Positions 36,481-45,160 of a DNA stretch of 64,000 nucleotides are shown here, in pieces. A program made the translations under genes and the position numbers. Source of the DNA: Belnapia rosea (GTDB taxonomy: Bacteria > Pseudomonadota > Alphaproteobacteria > Acetobacterales > Acetobacteraceae); assembly GCF_900101615.1 (NCBI RefSeq), contig NZ_FMZX01000011.1:62001-126000 (forward strand), read 5' to 3'. The notes under the pieces are model-generated. The model had not been told where the DNA came from, did not search any database, and saw nothing but the letters and a program-made list of their open reading frames with translations. Within the stretch, counting starts at the first letter, position 1. The number at the start of each line of letters is the position of its first letter.

Positions 36481-36888
36481 ATGTCCACGGAACGGAACAA
36501 GCGGATCGTCCGTGACTTCATCGAGCAGGTCATCAACGAGGGCAGGCTCGATGCCGCGGGCGATTACTTCGCGGAGGATGTCGTGGAGCTCGAACCCTTC
36601 CCGGGACAGGGACCCGGCCTTTCAGGCGTGAAGGAGGTGCTGCGGGGCATGCGGGGCGCCTTTCCGGACATGCGCTGGACCGTGGAGGAGCAGATTGCCG
36701 AGGGCGACAAGGTGCTGACGCGCTTCGTCTGGACCGGAACGCACAAGGCCGCGTTCCTCGGCGTGCCCGCCACGCATCGCCAGGTGTCGGTCCGCGGCAT
36801 GGTGATCGACCGGATCGAAGCCGTCAGGGTGAAGGACACGCGGATCCAGATGGATGTCTTCGGTCTCATGCAGCAAATCGCGTCATGA
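36481..36888 (+). CDS. SnoaL-like polyketide cyclase / ester cyclase family protein
   Basis: A 135-residue NTF2-like protein: RNKRIVRDFIEQVINEGRLDAAGDYFAEDVVELEP, then PGLSGVKEVLRGMRGAFPDMRWTVEEQIAEGDKV and FVWTGTHKAAFLGVPAT. This is the SnoaL/ester cyclase layout with a central pocket. RBS GAAGGGAG precedes ATG 36481. It is divergent from the cupin gene with 143 bases between starts, where a shared promoter must lie. Non-GC-ending codons (TCA, CTT, GGA) are commoner than in surrounding genes, suggesting a transferred pair. The exact reaction is unknown. Confidence 0.83.
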   Translation: MSTERNKRIVRDFIEQVINEGRLDAAGDYFAEDVVELEPFPGQGPGLSGVKEVLRGMRGAFPDMRWTVEEQIAEGDKVLTRFVWTGTHKAAFLGVPATHRQVSVRGMVIDRIEAVRVKDTRIQMDVFGLMQQIAS

Positions 36889-37002
36889 GCACGGGCATGC
36901 CGCAGCAACGAGGCGGCCAGCGCTCGATGGTGCCGGCCCGGCGCTGCGACGCGCTTCTGCTGCCGGGCGGCGTACGGGCCGCGGCCTGATCCGCGACGCG
37001 CA

Positions 37003-37641
37003 TCATTCCCTGAGGAAGGGGTTGCGCACCCGCTCATGCCCGAGGGTCGAGCCCGGGCCATGGCCGCAGAGAAAGGCGATGTCGTCGCCGAGCGGCAGCA
37101 GCTTGCCATGGATGGCGGCCAGCAGGGCCTCGTGGTCGCCATAGGGGAAGTCGGTACGGCCGACCGAGCCGCGGAAGATCACGTCCCCGACCAGCGCCAG
37201 CCGCAGCCCCGGCTGCACGAAGACCACATGCCCCGGCGTATGGCCCGGGCAGTGCAGCACGCCGAATTCCTCGCCGGCGATGGCGACGCTCTCGCCCTCC
37301 GTCAGCCAGCGGTCCGGCACCAGGTTGCGCGCCGCCATGCCGTATTTCGCCGCCTGCGCCTCGAGCCCTTCCAGCAGGAATTCGTCGCGCCGGTCCGGCC
37401 CGATCACCGGCGGCGTGCCGGGCAGCGCCTCCTTCAGCTCCGCCGCCCCGCCGGCATGGTCCATATGGCCATGGGTGAGCAGGATGCTGTCGATCGAGAG
37501 CTTCAGCTCGCCGATGGCGGTGAGGATGCGGTCCACCTCCCCCCCAGGGTCGATGACGCTGCCGCGAAGGCTCGCCTCGTCCCAGAGCAGGGCGCAATTC
37601 TGCTGGAATGGCGTGACGGGGATGATGGCGGCTTTCAGCAT
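37003..37641 (-). CDS. Metallo-beta-lactamase-fold hydrolase (glyoxalase II-like, YcbL type)
   Basis: A 212-residue MBL-fold enzyme with THGHMDHAGG (H57, H59, D61, H62), LHCPGHTPGHVVF, VGDVIFRGSVGRTDFP and the final LCGHGPGSTLGHERVRNPF. It lacks the C-terminal domain of classical glyoxalase II, matching the short YcbL/type I hydrolases that act on thioesters such as S-lactoylglutathione. It is cytoplasmic. It diverges from the EamA transporter gene with a 76-base gap. All metal ligands appear intact. Confidence 0.88.
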   Translation of the reverse strand: MLKAAIIPVTPFQQNCALLWDEASLRGSVIDPGGEVDRILTAIGELKLSIDSILLTHGHMDHAGGAAELKEALPGTPPVIGPDRRDEFLLEGLEAQAAKYGMAARNLVPDRWLTEGESVAIAGEEFGVLHCPGHTPGHVVFVQPGLRLALVGDVIFRGSVGRTDFPYGDHEALLAAIHGKLLPLGDDIAFLCGHGPGSTLGHERVRNPFLRE

Positions 37642-37717
37642 CCCCGGAGCCTAGGCACCCGGCCCCATCGCGGCAAGCGGGCTGGACGCCGCTGCCCGTC
37701 CGCCGCAGCCTCGCCCC

Positions 37718-38626
37718 ATGCCGGACTCGACACGCGGCGGCGCGCTCCCGCCCCGGGCCATTGGCCTGATGCTGTTCCTCTGCCTCGTCTGGGGCCTCAA
37801 CCTCGTGGCGATCAAGCTCGGCAACCAGGGCATCCCGCCGGTGCTGCAGGCCGGACTGCGCTCGCTCATCGCGGCCGTGCTGCTGTTCGGCTGGTGCCGG
37901 TGGCGCCGCATCGGCTTCGGTGACTGGCAGCGGAACGGCACGCTGCTGCCGGGCATCGTGGCCGGGGTGCTCTTCGCGGTGGAATTCATCGCCGTCTATG
38001 TCGGAGTCGGCCTGACCACGGCCTCGCGCGGCGTCGTCTTCCTCTATGGCGCGCCCTTCTTCGTGGCGATCGGGGCGCATTGGCTGATCCCGGACGACCG
38101 GCTGACGCGGGCCAAGGCGATCGGCCTGCTGGTCGCCTTCAGCGGCCTGGTGCTGGCATTCCTCGAAGGGCTCTGGGCGCCGGGCGGCGAGCAGGCCCTG
38201 CTCGGCGACCTGCTTTGCGTGATCGGCGGCGCGCTCTGGGGCGCGACGACCGTATTGGTGAAGGCCTCCGCCCTGCGCCGGGCCCGGCCGATGCTGGTGC
38301 TGTTCTATCAGCTCGCCGTCTCCGCCCCGCTGCTGCTGCTGGCCTCGCCGCTGCTCGGCGAGCCCTTCCGGATCTCGCCCGAGCCGCTGGCGATCGGCGC
38401 GCTGATCTACCAGGCGGCCGGAATCGCCGGGGCCAGCTACGCGCTCTGGTTCTGGCTCGTCTCGCAATACTCCGCCTCGCGCCTGGCGGCCTTCAGCGTG
38501 CTGACGCCGATCTTCGGCGTGCTGGCTGGTGCCGTGCTGCTGGGCGAGCCGCTCGGCCAGCTCTTCGGGGTCGCGGTGGCCCTCGTCGTCTTCGGGCTCT
38601 GGCTGGTGAATCGACCTGCCCGCTGA
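37718..38626 (+). CDS. EamA/DMT-family transporter
   Basis: A 302-residue inner-membrane protein with about ten hydrophobic helices arranged as two EamA repeats. The first begins IGLMLFLCLVWGLNLVAIKL and the second includes LLCVIGGALWGATTVLVKA. Conserved features are the WGLN start motif and the small-residue-rich helix FSVLTPIFGVLAGAVLLGE near the end. Members export amino acids or other metabolites; the substrate is not predictable. It diverges from the MBL hydrolase gene. 227 bases separate it from urtA. Confidence 0.9.
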   Translation: MPDSTRGGALPPRAIGLMLFLCLVWGLNLVAIKLGNQGIPPVLQAGLRSLIAAVLLFGWCRWRRIGFGDWQRNGTLLPGIVAGVLFAVEFIAVYVGVGLTTASRGVVFLYGAPFFVAIGAHWLIPDDRLTRAKAIGLLVAFSGLVLAFLEGLWAPGGEQALLGDLLCVIGGALWGATTVLVKASALRRARPMLVLFYQLAVSAPLLLLASPLLGEPFRISPEPLAIGALIYQAAGIAGASYALWFWLVSQYSASRLAAFSVLTPIFGVLAGAVLLGEPLGQLFGVAVALVVFGLWLVNRPAR

Positions 38627-38713
38627 GGCTGCAGGCTGCGATGAAACTTCGTCCATCTGCCTGAATTAGGGGCAATCTCAGATCGCGCCGGCGTGAACCC
38701 GGCCCCGATCGGC

Positions 38714-38729
38714 TGGCACGCATCTCGCA
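38714..38729 (+). promoter_or_regulatory. Sigma-54 (RpoN) promoter match upstream of urtABCDE
   Basis: TGGCACG-CATC-TCGCA matches the sigma-54 consensus TGGCACG-N4-TTGCA at all but one position. The key GG (38715-38716) and GC (38727-38728) are separated by exactly 10 bases, as needed for the -24/-12 elements. It lies about 140 bases before the urtA GTG. Urea uptake operons are often under nitrogen control by NtrC and sigma-54, so the context fits. No clear paired NtrC site was found upstream. The intervening leader has a small GGGCG/CGCCC hairpin. Confidence 0.6.
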
Positions 38730-38853
38730 AAGACCTCTCCGCAACCCGGCACCCCAGGGGGGTGATGCGGCTGCCTGCCGCCAAGGCTGCACAGGCCCAA
38801 GGGCGTCCCCGCCCTGGGATTGAAGGCCAAGGTCTTAAAAGGAAGGAAAACTG

Positions 38854-40098
38854 GTGACCTCGACCTCTCCCATCCTCACGCGGCGCGCGGCGCTCGGCGG
38901 CCTCGGCGCCGCGCTGGCCATGCCCGCCCTCCGCCCCGCCTTCGGCCAGGGCACCCCGATCAAGGTCGGCGTGCTGCACTCCCTCTCCGGCACCATGGCG
39001 ATCAGCGAGACCGCGCTGCGCGACACCGTGCTGATGATGGTCGACTGGGTGAACGCCAAGGGCGGCGTGATGGGCCGCAAGGTCGAGGCGGTGGTGGTCG
39101 ACCCGGCCTCCAACTGGCCGCTCTTCGCCGAGAAGGCGCGCGAGCTGCTGCAGGTCCACAAGGTGGACGTGACCTTCGGCTGCTGGACCTCGGTCTCCCG
39201 CAAGTCCGTCCTCCCCGTCTTCGAGGAGCTGAACGGCATGCTCTTCTACCCCGTCCAGTATGAGGGCGAGGAGGAGAGCAAGAACATCTTCTACACCGGC
39301 GCCGCGCCGAACCAGCAGGCGATCCCGGCGGTCGAGTACCTGATGTCGAAGGATGGCGGCGAAGCGAAGCGCATTGCGCTCCTCGGCACCGACTACGTCT
39401 ATCCGCGCACCACCAACCGCATCCTGCGCGGCTTCCTGAAGTCGAAGGGCATCGGCGATGCCGACATCATGGAGGAGTACACCCCCTTCGGCCACAGCGA
39501 CTGGCAGGGCATCGTCGCCCGGGTGAAGCGCTTCGCCGGCGAGGGCAAGAAGACCGCCATCGTCTCCACCATCAACGGCGACGCCAACGTCCCCTTCTAC
39601 CGCGAGCTCGGCAACCAGGGCATCAAGGCCGAGGACATCCCCTGCGTCGCCTTCTCGGTCGGCGAGGAGGAGCTGGCGGGCATCGACACCAAGCCGCTGG
39701 TCGGCCACCTGGCGGCGTGGAACTACTTCATGTCGGTCCCCGGCACGCCGAACACCGAGTTCAAGCAGCTCTGGCAGAGCTACATCAAGAACCCGAAGCG
39801 CGTCACCAACGACCCGATGGAGGCCACCTACACGGGCTTCCGCATGTGGACCCAGGCCGTCGAGCGGGCGAAGTCCACCAAGGTCGACGACGTGCGCGCC
39901 GCGATGATCGGCCAGAAGCTGATGGCCCCCTGCGGCTATGAGGAGGAGATGCTGCCGAACCATCACCTCTCGAAGCCCGTCCTCATCGGCGAGGTGCAGG
40001 AGGACGGCCAGTTCAACATCGTCTGGAAGACGCCGAACGCGGTGAAGGCCGAGAACTGGTCGCCCTTCATCCCCGAGAACGCGAACCGCCGCCGCTGA
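38854..40098 (+). CDS. urtA: Urea ABC transporter substrate-binding protein UrtA (GTG start)
   Basis: A 414-residue periplasmic receptor of the Leu/Ile/Val-binding fold, urea/short-amide subtype. A twin-arginine signal (TRRAALGGLGAALAMPALRPAFG) precedes the mature TPIKVGVLHSLSGTMAISE. Diagnostic UrtA features are FGCWTSVSRKSVLPVFEE, LFYPVQYEGEEESKNIFYTG, LLGTDYVYPRT and the C-terminal HHLSKPVLIGEVQEDGQF. The GTG start is set by AAGGAAGGA about 9 bases upstream. It is the first gene of urtABCDE and normally the most abundant product. A stable hairpin follows its stop. Confidence 0.95.
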   Translation: MTSTSPILTRRAALGGLGAALAMPALRPAFGQGTPIKVGVLHSLSGTMAISETALRDTVLMMVDWVNAKGGVMGRKVEAVVVDPASNWPLFAEKARELLQVHKVDVTFGCWTSVSRKSVLPVFEELNGMLFYPVQYEGEEESKNIFYTGAAPNQQAIPAVEYLMSKDGGEAKRIALLGTDYVYPRTTNRILRGFLKSKGIGDADIMEEYTPFGHSDWQGIVARVKRFAGEGKKTAIVSTINGDANVPFYRELGNQGIKAEDIPCVAFSVGEEELAGIDTKPLVGHLAAWNYFMSVPGTPNTEFKQLWQSYIKNPKRVTNDPMEATYTGFRMWTQAVERAKSTKVDDVRAAMIGQKLMAPCGYEEEMLPNHHLSKPVLIGEVQEDGQFNIVWKTPNAVKAENWSPFIPENANRRR

Positions 40099-40107
40099 GC
40101 GTGACCA

Positions 40108-40132
40108 CGGCGCCGGGCCTCCCCCGGCGCCG
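40108..40132 (+). terminator. Stable intergenic hairpin between urtA and urtB
   Basis: A perfect 10-bp stem CGGCGCCGGG / CCCGGCGCCG with a 5-base CCTCC loop, starting 10 bases after the urtA stop. It has no U-tract, so it is better read as a 3' stabiliser or partial attenuator that leaves urtA mRNA in excess over the membrane and ATPase genes than as a full terminator. Its position ahead of the likely urtB start at 40152 supports placing that start downstream of the hairpin. Confidence 0.6.
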
Positions 40133-40151
40133 CCCATTCCTGAAAGTCGAT

Positions 40152-41711
40152 ATGAGACAGTTCCTCCTGGCCCTGGGCTTGCTGCTGTGGCTGGCGCTGC
40201 CGGCCAGGGCGCAGGATGCCTACACCGCCGCCCTGCCCGGCCTCGCCGGCAGCTTCGGCGACATCGCCACCTCGGTCGAGCAGCTCGGCGCGCTGGGCGA
40301 CCCGCGCGCGCTGCCGCTGCTGCGCGCCCTGCAGGAGGGCAAGCTGCAGAAGACCGCCGATGGCCGCCTGCTGCTGCCCGGCCCCGTCGACGCCGCCACC
40401 GGCCAGCCAACGGACGCCGCCGGGGCGGAGACGGTGCGGCTCAACAACCGCGTGCGCCAGGCGCTCCGCGGCGCGCTCGGCCGGCTGCAGCTCGTCTCGC
40501 CCGACGCGGCGGAGCGGGCGACGGCGGCGGATGCGATCTTCCGCTCGCGCAGCGCCGAGGACGTGCCGCTGCTGCAGGCCGCCATCGCCCGCGAGGCGGA
40601 TGCCGGGGTGAAGGCGCGGATGGAGCTGGCGCTCGCCGCCGCGCAGCTCGTTGCACCGGATGAGTCGGCCAAGCGCGACGCCATCGCCCGGCTCGGCGCC
40701 GCCGGCACGGTCGAGGCCCGCGCCCTGCTGATCGAGGCCCGCGCCGCCAACCCATCCATGGTGACGGCGATCGACGTCTCCATCGCCACCATCGACCGGG
40801 CGCTGTCGATCCGCCGCGCGGCGGAGACGCTGTTCCAGGGCCTCTCGCTCGGCTCCGTGCTGCTGCTGGCCGCGCTCGGCCTCGCCGTCACCTTCGGCGT
40901 CATGGGCGTCATCAACATGGCGCATGGCGAATTCGTCATGCTCGGCGCCTATGCGACCTTCGTCGTGCAGGAGGCCTGCCGCGGCATCCCTTGGCTGGCG
41001 CCCTGGTCGCTGCCGCTCTCCGTCCCCGCGGCCTTCCTCGTCGCCGCCGCGGCGGGCGCGGTGCTGGAGCGCGGCCTCATCCGCCACCTCTACGGCCGCC
41101 CGCTCGAGACGCTGCTGATGACCTTCGGCGTGGGGATGATCCTGCAGCAGGCGGTCCGCACCATCTTCGGCGCCCAGAACCGCGAGGTCACCTCGCCGGC
41201 CTGGATGCAGGGCACGCTGATGCTGCCGGGCGGCATCGCGGTGACGCAGAACCGTCTCTGGATCATCGTCTTCGGCATCGCCGTGCTGCTGCTGGTGATC
41301 GCCGCCATCCGCTTCACCCGCTTCGGCCTCGAGATGCGCGCCGTGGTGCAGAACCGCCGCATCGCCGCGACCATGGGCATCCGCACCGGCCGCGTCGATG
41401 CGCTGACCTTTGCGTTTGGTTCAGGCATCGCCGGCATGGCGGGCGTGGCGCTCAGCCAGATCGACAATGTCTCGCCCAATCTCGGCACCGGCTACATCAT
41501 CGACAGCTTCATGGTCGTGGTCTTCGGTGGCGTCGGCTCGCTGGCCGGGACGCTCGTCGGCGCGCTGACGCTCGGCGTCGTCAACAAGGTGCTGGAACCC
41601 TATGCCGGCGCGGTGCTGGCCAAGGTCTTCGTCCTCGTCGCCATCATGCTGTTCATCCAGCGGCGGCCGCGAGGCCTCTTCGCACTCAAGGGCAGGGCGG
41701 CCGAATCATGA
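40152..41711 (+). CDS. urtB: Urea ABC transporter permease UrtB
   Basis: A 519-residue permease. A cleavable signal (MRQFLLALGLLLWLALPARA) leads to an N-terminal extracytoplasmic helical region of about 200 residues (repeats like ALPLLRALQEGKLQKTADGR and LLQAAIAREADAGVKARMELA), then the LivH-type permease core with about eight helices (FGVMGVINMAHGEFVMLGAY, ALIRHLYGRPLETLLMTFG). This N-terminal extension is usual for UrtB in proteobacteria. I start at 40152; a GTG at 40101 would place the hairpin and a charged stretch before the signal. The stop overlaps urtC (ATGA). Confidence 0.92.
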   Translation: MRQFLLALGLLLWLALPARAQDAYTAALPGLAGSFGDIATSVEQLGALGDPRALPLLRALQEGKLQKTADGRLLLPGPVDAATGQPTDAAGAETVRLNNRVRQALRGALGRLQLVSPDAAERATAADAIFRSRSAEDVPLLQAAIAREADAGVKARMELALAAAQLVAPDESAKRDAIARLGAAGTVEARALLIEARAANPSMVTAIDVSIATIDRALSIRRAAETLFQGLSLGSVLLLAALGLAVTFGVMGVINMAHGEFVMLGAYATFVVQEACRGIPWLAPWSLPLSVPAAFLVAAAAGAVLERGLIRHLYGRPLETLLMTFGVGMILQQAVRTIFGAQNREVTSPAWMQGTLMLPGGIAVTQNRLWIIVFGIAVLLLVIAAIRFTRFGLEMRAVVQNRRIAATMGIRTGRVDALTFAFGSGIAGMAGVALSQIDNVSPNLGTGYIIDSFMVVVFGGVGSLAGTLVGALTLGVVNKVLEPYAGAVLAKVFVLVAIMLFIQRRPRGLFALKGRAAES

Positions 41712-42802
41712 GCGCGTCCCTCGCCGTACCTGCGCCCGGCGGCTTCGGCCGGATGACCCTGCGGCTGGTGCTGATCGGCGCCGTGCTGATCCTCGCCCTG
41801 CTGCCGGCGCTGAACCGCCTGCCGGCGGACAGCGCGCTGCATGTCTCCGACTTCATCGTCAGCATCACCGGCAAGTGGATCACCTACGCCATCCTGGCTC
41901 TCGCCATCGACCTGGCCTGGGGCTATGCCGGCATCCTCTCGCTTGGCCATGGCGCCTTCTTCGCCCTCGGCGGCTACGCCATCGGCATGCATCTGATGCG
42001 GCTGATCGGCCCGCGCGGCGTCTATGGCCACCCCACCCTGCCGGATTTCATGGTCTTCCTCGGCTACCAGGAACTGCCCTGGTACTGGCTGGGCTTCGAC
42101 CACTTCCCCTTCGCCATCCTGATGGCGATGCTGGTGCCGGGCCTGCTGGCCGGGGTGGTCGGCTTCCTGGCCTTCCGCAGCCGCATCACCGGCGTCTACC
42201 TATCCATCATCACCCAGGCGCTGACCTATGCGCTGATGCTCGCCTTCTTCCGCAACGACATGGGCTTCGGCGGCAACAACGGCTTCACCGACTTCAAGGA
42301 GCTGCTGGGGATGCCGCTGAACACCTCGGCGGCCCGCAGCACGCTGTTCTACGCCTCGCTCCTGCTGCTGCTCGGCGCGCTCTGGCTATGCTCCTGGGTC
42401 GCGCAGTCGAAGCTCGGGCGCGTGCTGGTCGCCATTCGCGACGCCGAGAGCCGGGTGCGCTTCCTCGGCTATGACGTGACGCGGCACAAGCTCTTCGTCT
42501 TCGTCCTCTCGGCGATGATCGCAGGTCTCGCCGGGGCGCTCTACGTGCCGCAGGTCGGCATCATCAACCCCGGCGAGTTCAGCCCGGGGAACAGCATCGA
42601 GGCGGTGATCTGGGTGGCGGTCGGCGGCCGCGGCACGCTCATCGGCGCGCTGCTCGGCGCCTTCTCGGTCAATGCGCTGAAGACCTGGCTGACCACCGTC
42701 GCGCCGGATCTCTGGCTCTTCGCCCTCGGCGGCCTCTTCGTCGCCGTCACCCTCTTCCTGCCGCGCGGCCTGATCGGCCTGTTCTCGAAGGCGCCCAGAT
42801 GA
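41708..42802 (+). CDS. urtC: Urea ABC transporter permease UrtC
   Basis: A 364-residue LivM-type permease with about ten membrane helices. Family features are ITYAILALAIDLAWGYAGIL, SLGHGAFFALGGYAIGMHLM, SRITGVYLSIITQALTYALM, the FGGNNGFTDF loop and SKLGRVLVAIRDAESRVRFL (the cytoplasmic EAA-like loop contacting the ATPase). FGGNNGFTDF is typical of UrtC rather than branched-chain amino acid LivM. The ATG overlaps the urtB stop; the stop overlaps urtD by 4 bases. Confidence 0.94.
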   Translation: MSASLAVPAPGGFGRMTLRLVLIGAVLILALLPALNRLPADSALHVSDFIVSITGKWITYAILALAIDLAWGYAGILSLGHGAFFALGGYAIGMHLMRLIGPRGVYGHPTLPDFMVFLGYQELPWYWLGFDHFPFAILMAMLVPGLLAGVVGFLAFRSRITGVYLSIITQALTYALMLAFFRNDMGFGGNNGFTDFKELLGMPLNTSAARSTLFYASLLLLLGALWLCSWVAQSKLGRVLVAIRDAESRVRFLGYDVTRHKLFVFVLSAMIAGLAGALYVPQVGIINPGEFSPGNSIEAVIWVAVGGRGTLIGALLGAFSVNALKTWLTTVAPDLWLFALGGLFVAVTLFLPRGLIGLFSKAPR

Positions 42803-43536
42803 GCGAGCCCGTCCTCTATCTCGACGGCGTCTCGGTCGTCTTCGATGGGTTCAAGGCGCTGAACAACCTCTCCCTCATCGTCGATGCGGGGGAGCTGCGG
42901 GCCATCATCGGCCCGAACGGCGCCGGCAAGACCACGATGATGGACGTCATCACGGGCAAGACGCGGCCGACCGCCGGCGTGGTGCGCTTCCGCGAGCATG
43001 ACCTGACGCGGCTCGACGAGGCGACCATCGCCAATCTCGGCATCGGCCGGAAATTCCAGAAGCCGACCATGTTCGACGCGCTGACGGTGTTCGAGAACCT
43101 GGAGCTGGCGCTCAAGGCACCGCGCGGCCCCCTGGCCTGCCTGCGCTGGGTGCTCTCGGGCGAGGCCCGCCGGCGGATCGAATCCGTGATGGAGGAGGTC
43201 GGCCTCTCCGCCCGGGCAGGGGACCGCGCCGCCATCCTCAGCCATGGCCAGCGGCAATGGCTCGAGATCGGCATGCTGCTGATGCAGGACCCGGAGCTGC
43301 TGCTGGTCGATGAGCCGGTAGCGGGCATGACCGACCAGGAGACGGAGCACACCGCCGCCCTCCTCGTCCGCATCGCCGGCCAGCGCAGCGTCGTCGTGGT
43401 CGAGCACGACCTGGAATTCGTCCGTGCCCTCGGCAGCAAGGTGACGGTGCTCTGCGAGGGCACGATGCTCTCCGAGGGCAGCATCGACCATGTGCAGAAC
43501 GACCCGCGGGTCATCGAAGTCTATCTGGGACGCTGA
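42799..43536 (+). CDS. urtD: Urea ABC transporter ATP-binding protein UrtD
   Basis: A 245-residue LivG-type ATPase. It has Walker A IIGPNGAGKTTMMDVITGKT, the UrtD-specific IGRKFQKPTMFDALTVFENL, an atypical signature LSHGQRQWLEIGMLLMQD in place of LSGGQ, Walker B LLLVDEPVAGMTDQE and the switch His in VVVVEHDLEFVRALG. The LSHGQRQW variant is normal for UrtD. It pairs with UrtE to energise urea import. It overlaps urtC by 4 bases and is 3 bases from urtE. Confidence 0.95.
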   Translation: MSEPVLYLDGVSVVFDGFKALNNLSLIVDAGELRAIIGPNGAGKTTMMDVITGKTRPTAGVVRFREHDLTRLDEATIANLGIGRKFQKPTMFDALTVFENLELALKAPRGPLACLRWVLSGEARRRIESVMEEVGLSARAGDRAAILSHGQRQWLEIGMLLMQDPELLLVDEPVAGMTDQETEHTAALLVRIAGQRSVVVVEHDLEFVRALGSKVTVLCEGTMLSEGSIDHVQNDPRVIEVYLGR

Positions 43537-43539
43537 CCC

Positions 43540-44235
43540 ATGCTCCGTGTCGAGACCATCGACCTCTCCTACGGCGCCAGCCGCTGCCTGCGCAGCGTCT
43601 CGCTGGAGGCGGACCCCGGCCGCATCACCTGCGTGCTCGGGCGCAACGGCGTCGGCAAGTCCTCGCTGATGCGGGCGATCGTCGGGCTGGAGCGCATCCA
43701 GTCCGGCCGCATCCTGTGGGAAGGCCGGGACATCGCCGGCATGGCCCCGGCCGAGCGGGCCCGGGCCGGCATCGGCTACGTCCCTCAGGGCCGCGAGATC
43801 TTCCCCTTTCTCACCGTGCAGGAGAACCTCGAGACGGCGCTGGCCGCCGCGCCACGCGGCGCATCGGTGCCGGAGGAGGAGATCTTCACCCTCTTCCCTA
43901 TCCTGAAGCAGTTCCTCAGGCGGCGCGGCGGCGACCTCTCGGGCGGGCAGCAGCAGCAGCTCGCCATCGCCCGCGCGCTGACGGCGCGGCCGCGGCTGCT
44001 GATCCTCGACGAGCCCACCGAGGGCATCCAGCCCTCCGTCATCAAGGACATCGCCCGCGTCATCCGCCACCTCGCGCGGGAGAAGAACTTCGCCGTGGTG
44101 CTGGTCGAGCAGTATTTCGAATTCGCCCGCGATCTGGCCGACCGCATCACCGTCATGGTGCGCGGCGAGGTGGCGCTGGGCGGCCGGGTCGAGGAGCTGG
44201 AGGACGAGGCCGTCCGCCGCCTACTGACCGTGTAG
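43540..44235 (+). CDS. urtE: Urea ABC transporter ATP-binding protein UrtE
   Basis: A 231-residue LivF-type ATPase with Walker A VLGRNGVGKSSLMRAIVGLE, Q-loop region GYVPQGREIFPFLTVQENLE, signature LSGGQQQQLAIARAL and Walker B LILDEPTEGIQPSVIKDIA. The H-loop is VVLVEQYFEFARDLADR. The TEGIQPSVIKDI stretch is typical of UrtE. It is the last gene of the operon. Its 3' end overlaps by 15 bases the convergent MBL-hydrolase gene. No urease or amidase operon follows directly. Confidence 0.95.
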   Translation: MLRVETIDLSYGASRCLRSVSLEADPGRITCVLGRNGVGKSSLMRAIVGLERIQSGRILWEGRDIAGMAPAERARAGIGYVPQGREIFPFLTVQENLETALAAAPRGASVPEEEIFTLFPILKQFLRRRGGDLSGGQQQQLAIARALTARPRLLILDEPTEGIQPSVIKDIARVIRHLAREKNFAVVLVEQYFEFARDLADRITVMVRGEVALGGRVEELEDEAVRRLLTV

Positions 44236-45111
44236 CCCGCCCCGCAGCACGACCGGGATCTTCATGTAGCGCACGCCATTGCTCTCAGCCGGCGGGAAGC
44301 GCCCGGCCCGCATGTTCACCTGGATCGAGGGCAGCAGCAGCACCGGCGGCGCCAGCTTCGCGTCCTTCGCCTCGCGCATGGCGACGAACTCATCCTCCGT
44401 CACCCCGTCCTTCACATGCGGGTTGCGGGCGCGCTGCTCGGCGACGGTGCTTTCCCAGGCGAAGTGCTCGCGGCCCGGCGCCTTGTAGTCATGCGCGGTG
44501 AAGATCCGCGTCGCGGGCGGCAGGTCGAGCAGCCGGCGGATGCTGCGCCAGAGCATGCGCGCATCGCCGCCCGGGAAGTCGCAGCGGGCGGTGCCGTAAT
44601 CCGGCATGAAGAGCGTATCGCCGACGAAGGCGGCATCGCCGATGCGATAGGCGATGCAGGCCGGCGTGTGTCCCGGCACATGCAGCACCTCGACGGTCAG
44701 GCCACCGAGCGGGAAGCGGTCGCCATCGGCGAAGAGCCGGTCGAAATCGCCGCCATCGGGGGCGAGGTCCGCGGCATCGAAGACGGGGCGGAAGATCGCC
44801 TGGACATCGCGGATATGCTCGCCGATGCCGATCCGGGCGCCGCTGCGCGCCTTGATATAGGGCGCGGCCGTCAGGTGGTCGGCATGCACATGGGTCTCGA
44901 GCACCCAGGCCAGCCGCACCCCCTCCGCCTCGGCGGCGCGCAGGATGGCATCGGCGCCGCCGGTATCGGCGGTCCCGCCACGGTTGTCCCAGTCGAGCAC
45001 CGGGTCGATGACGGCGCCTTCCAGGCTCGCCGGGTCCCAGACCAGGTAGCTGACCGTATTGGTCGCGTCATCGAAGAAGGCCCGGATCGCCGGGCCGGAC
45101 GTCTCCGCCAT
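44221..45111 (-). CDS. MBL-fold hydrolase, persulfide dioxygenase (ETHE1/Blh)-like
   Basis: A 296-residue MBL-fold protein starting MAETSGPAIRAFFDDATNTVSYLVWD. Metal motif ETHVHADHLTAA has H74, H76, D78 and H79; further ligands are in VLHVPGHTPACIAYRIG, FVGDTLFMPDYGTARCDFPG and FTAHDYKAPGRE. The MPDYGTARCDFPGGDA signature belongs to the persulfide dioxygenase/Blh branch, which oxidises glutathione persulfide using one iron. The C-terminal region (ESTVAEQRARNPHVKDGVTE) is typical too. The sulfur role is family knowledge, not shown here. It converges on urtE. Confidence 0.88.
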   Translation of the reverse strand: MAETSGPAIRAFFDDATNTVSYLVWDPASLEGAVIDPVLDWDNRGGTADTGGADAILRAAEAEGVRLAWVLETHVHADHLTAAPYIKARSGARIGIGEHIRDVQAIFRPVFDAADLAPDGGDFDRLFADGDRFPLGGLTVEVLHVPGHTPACIAYRIGDAAFVGDTLFMPDYGTARCDFPGGDARMLWRSIRRLLDLPPATRIFTAHDYKAPGREHFAWESTVAEQRARNPHVKDGVTEDEFVAMREAKDAKLAPPVLLLPSIQVNMRAGRFPPAESNGVRYMKIPVVLRGGLHGQ

Positions 45112-45160
45112 GACATCCCCCTGTGCTGCCGGGGCAGCATGCGGGATCGGCGCTGAAATG

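Noticed and set aside
38730-38853. Considered a guanidine or other riboswitch upstream of urtA
   Set aside because: I could not see the conserved guanidine-I core motifs; only a small hairpin and weak long-range pairing are present.
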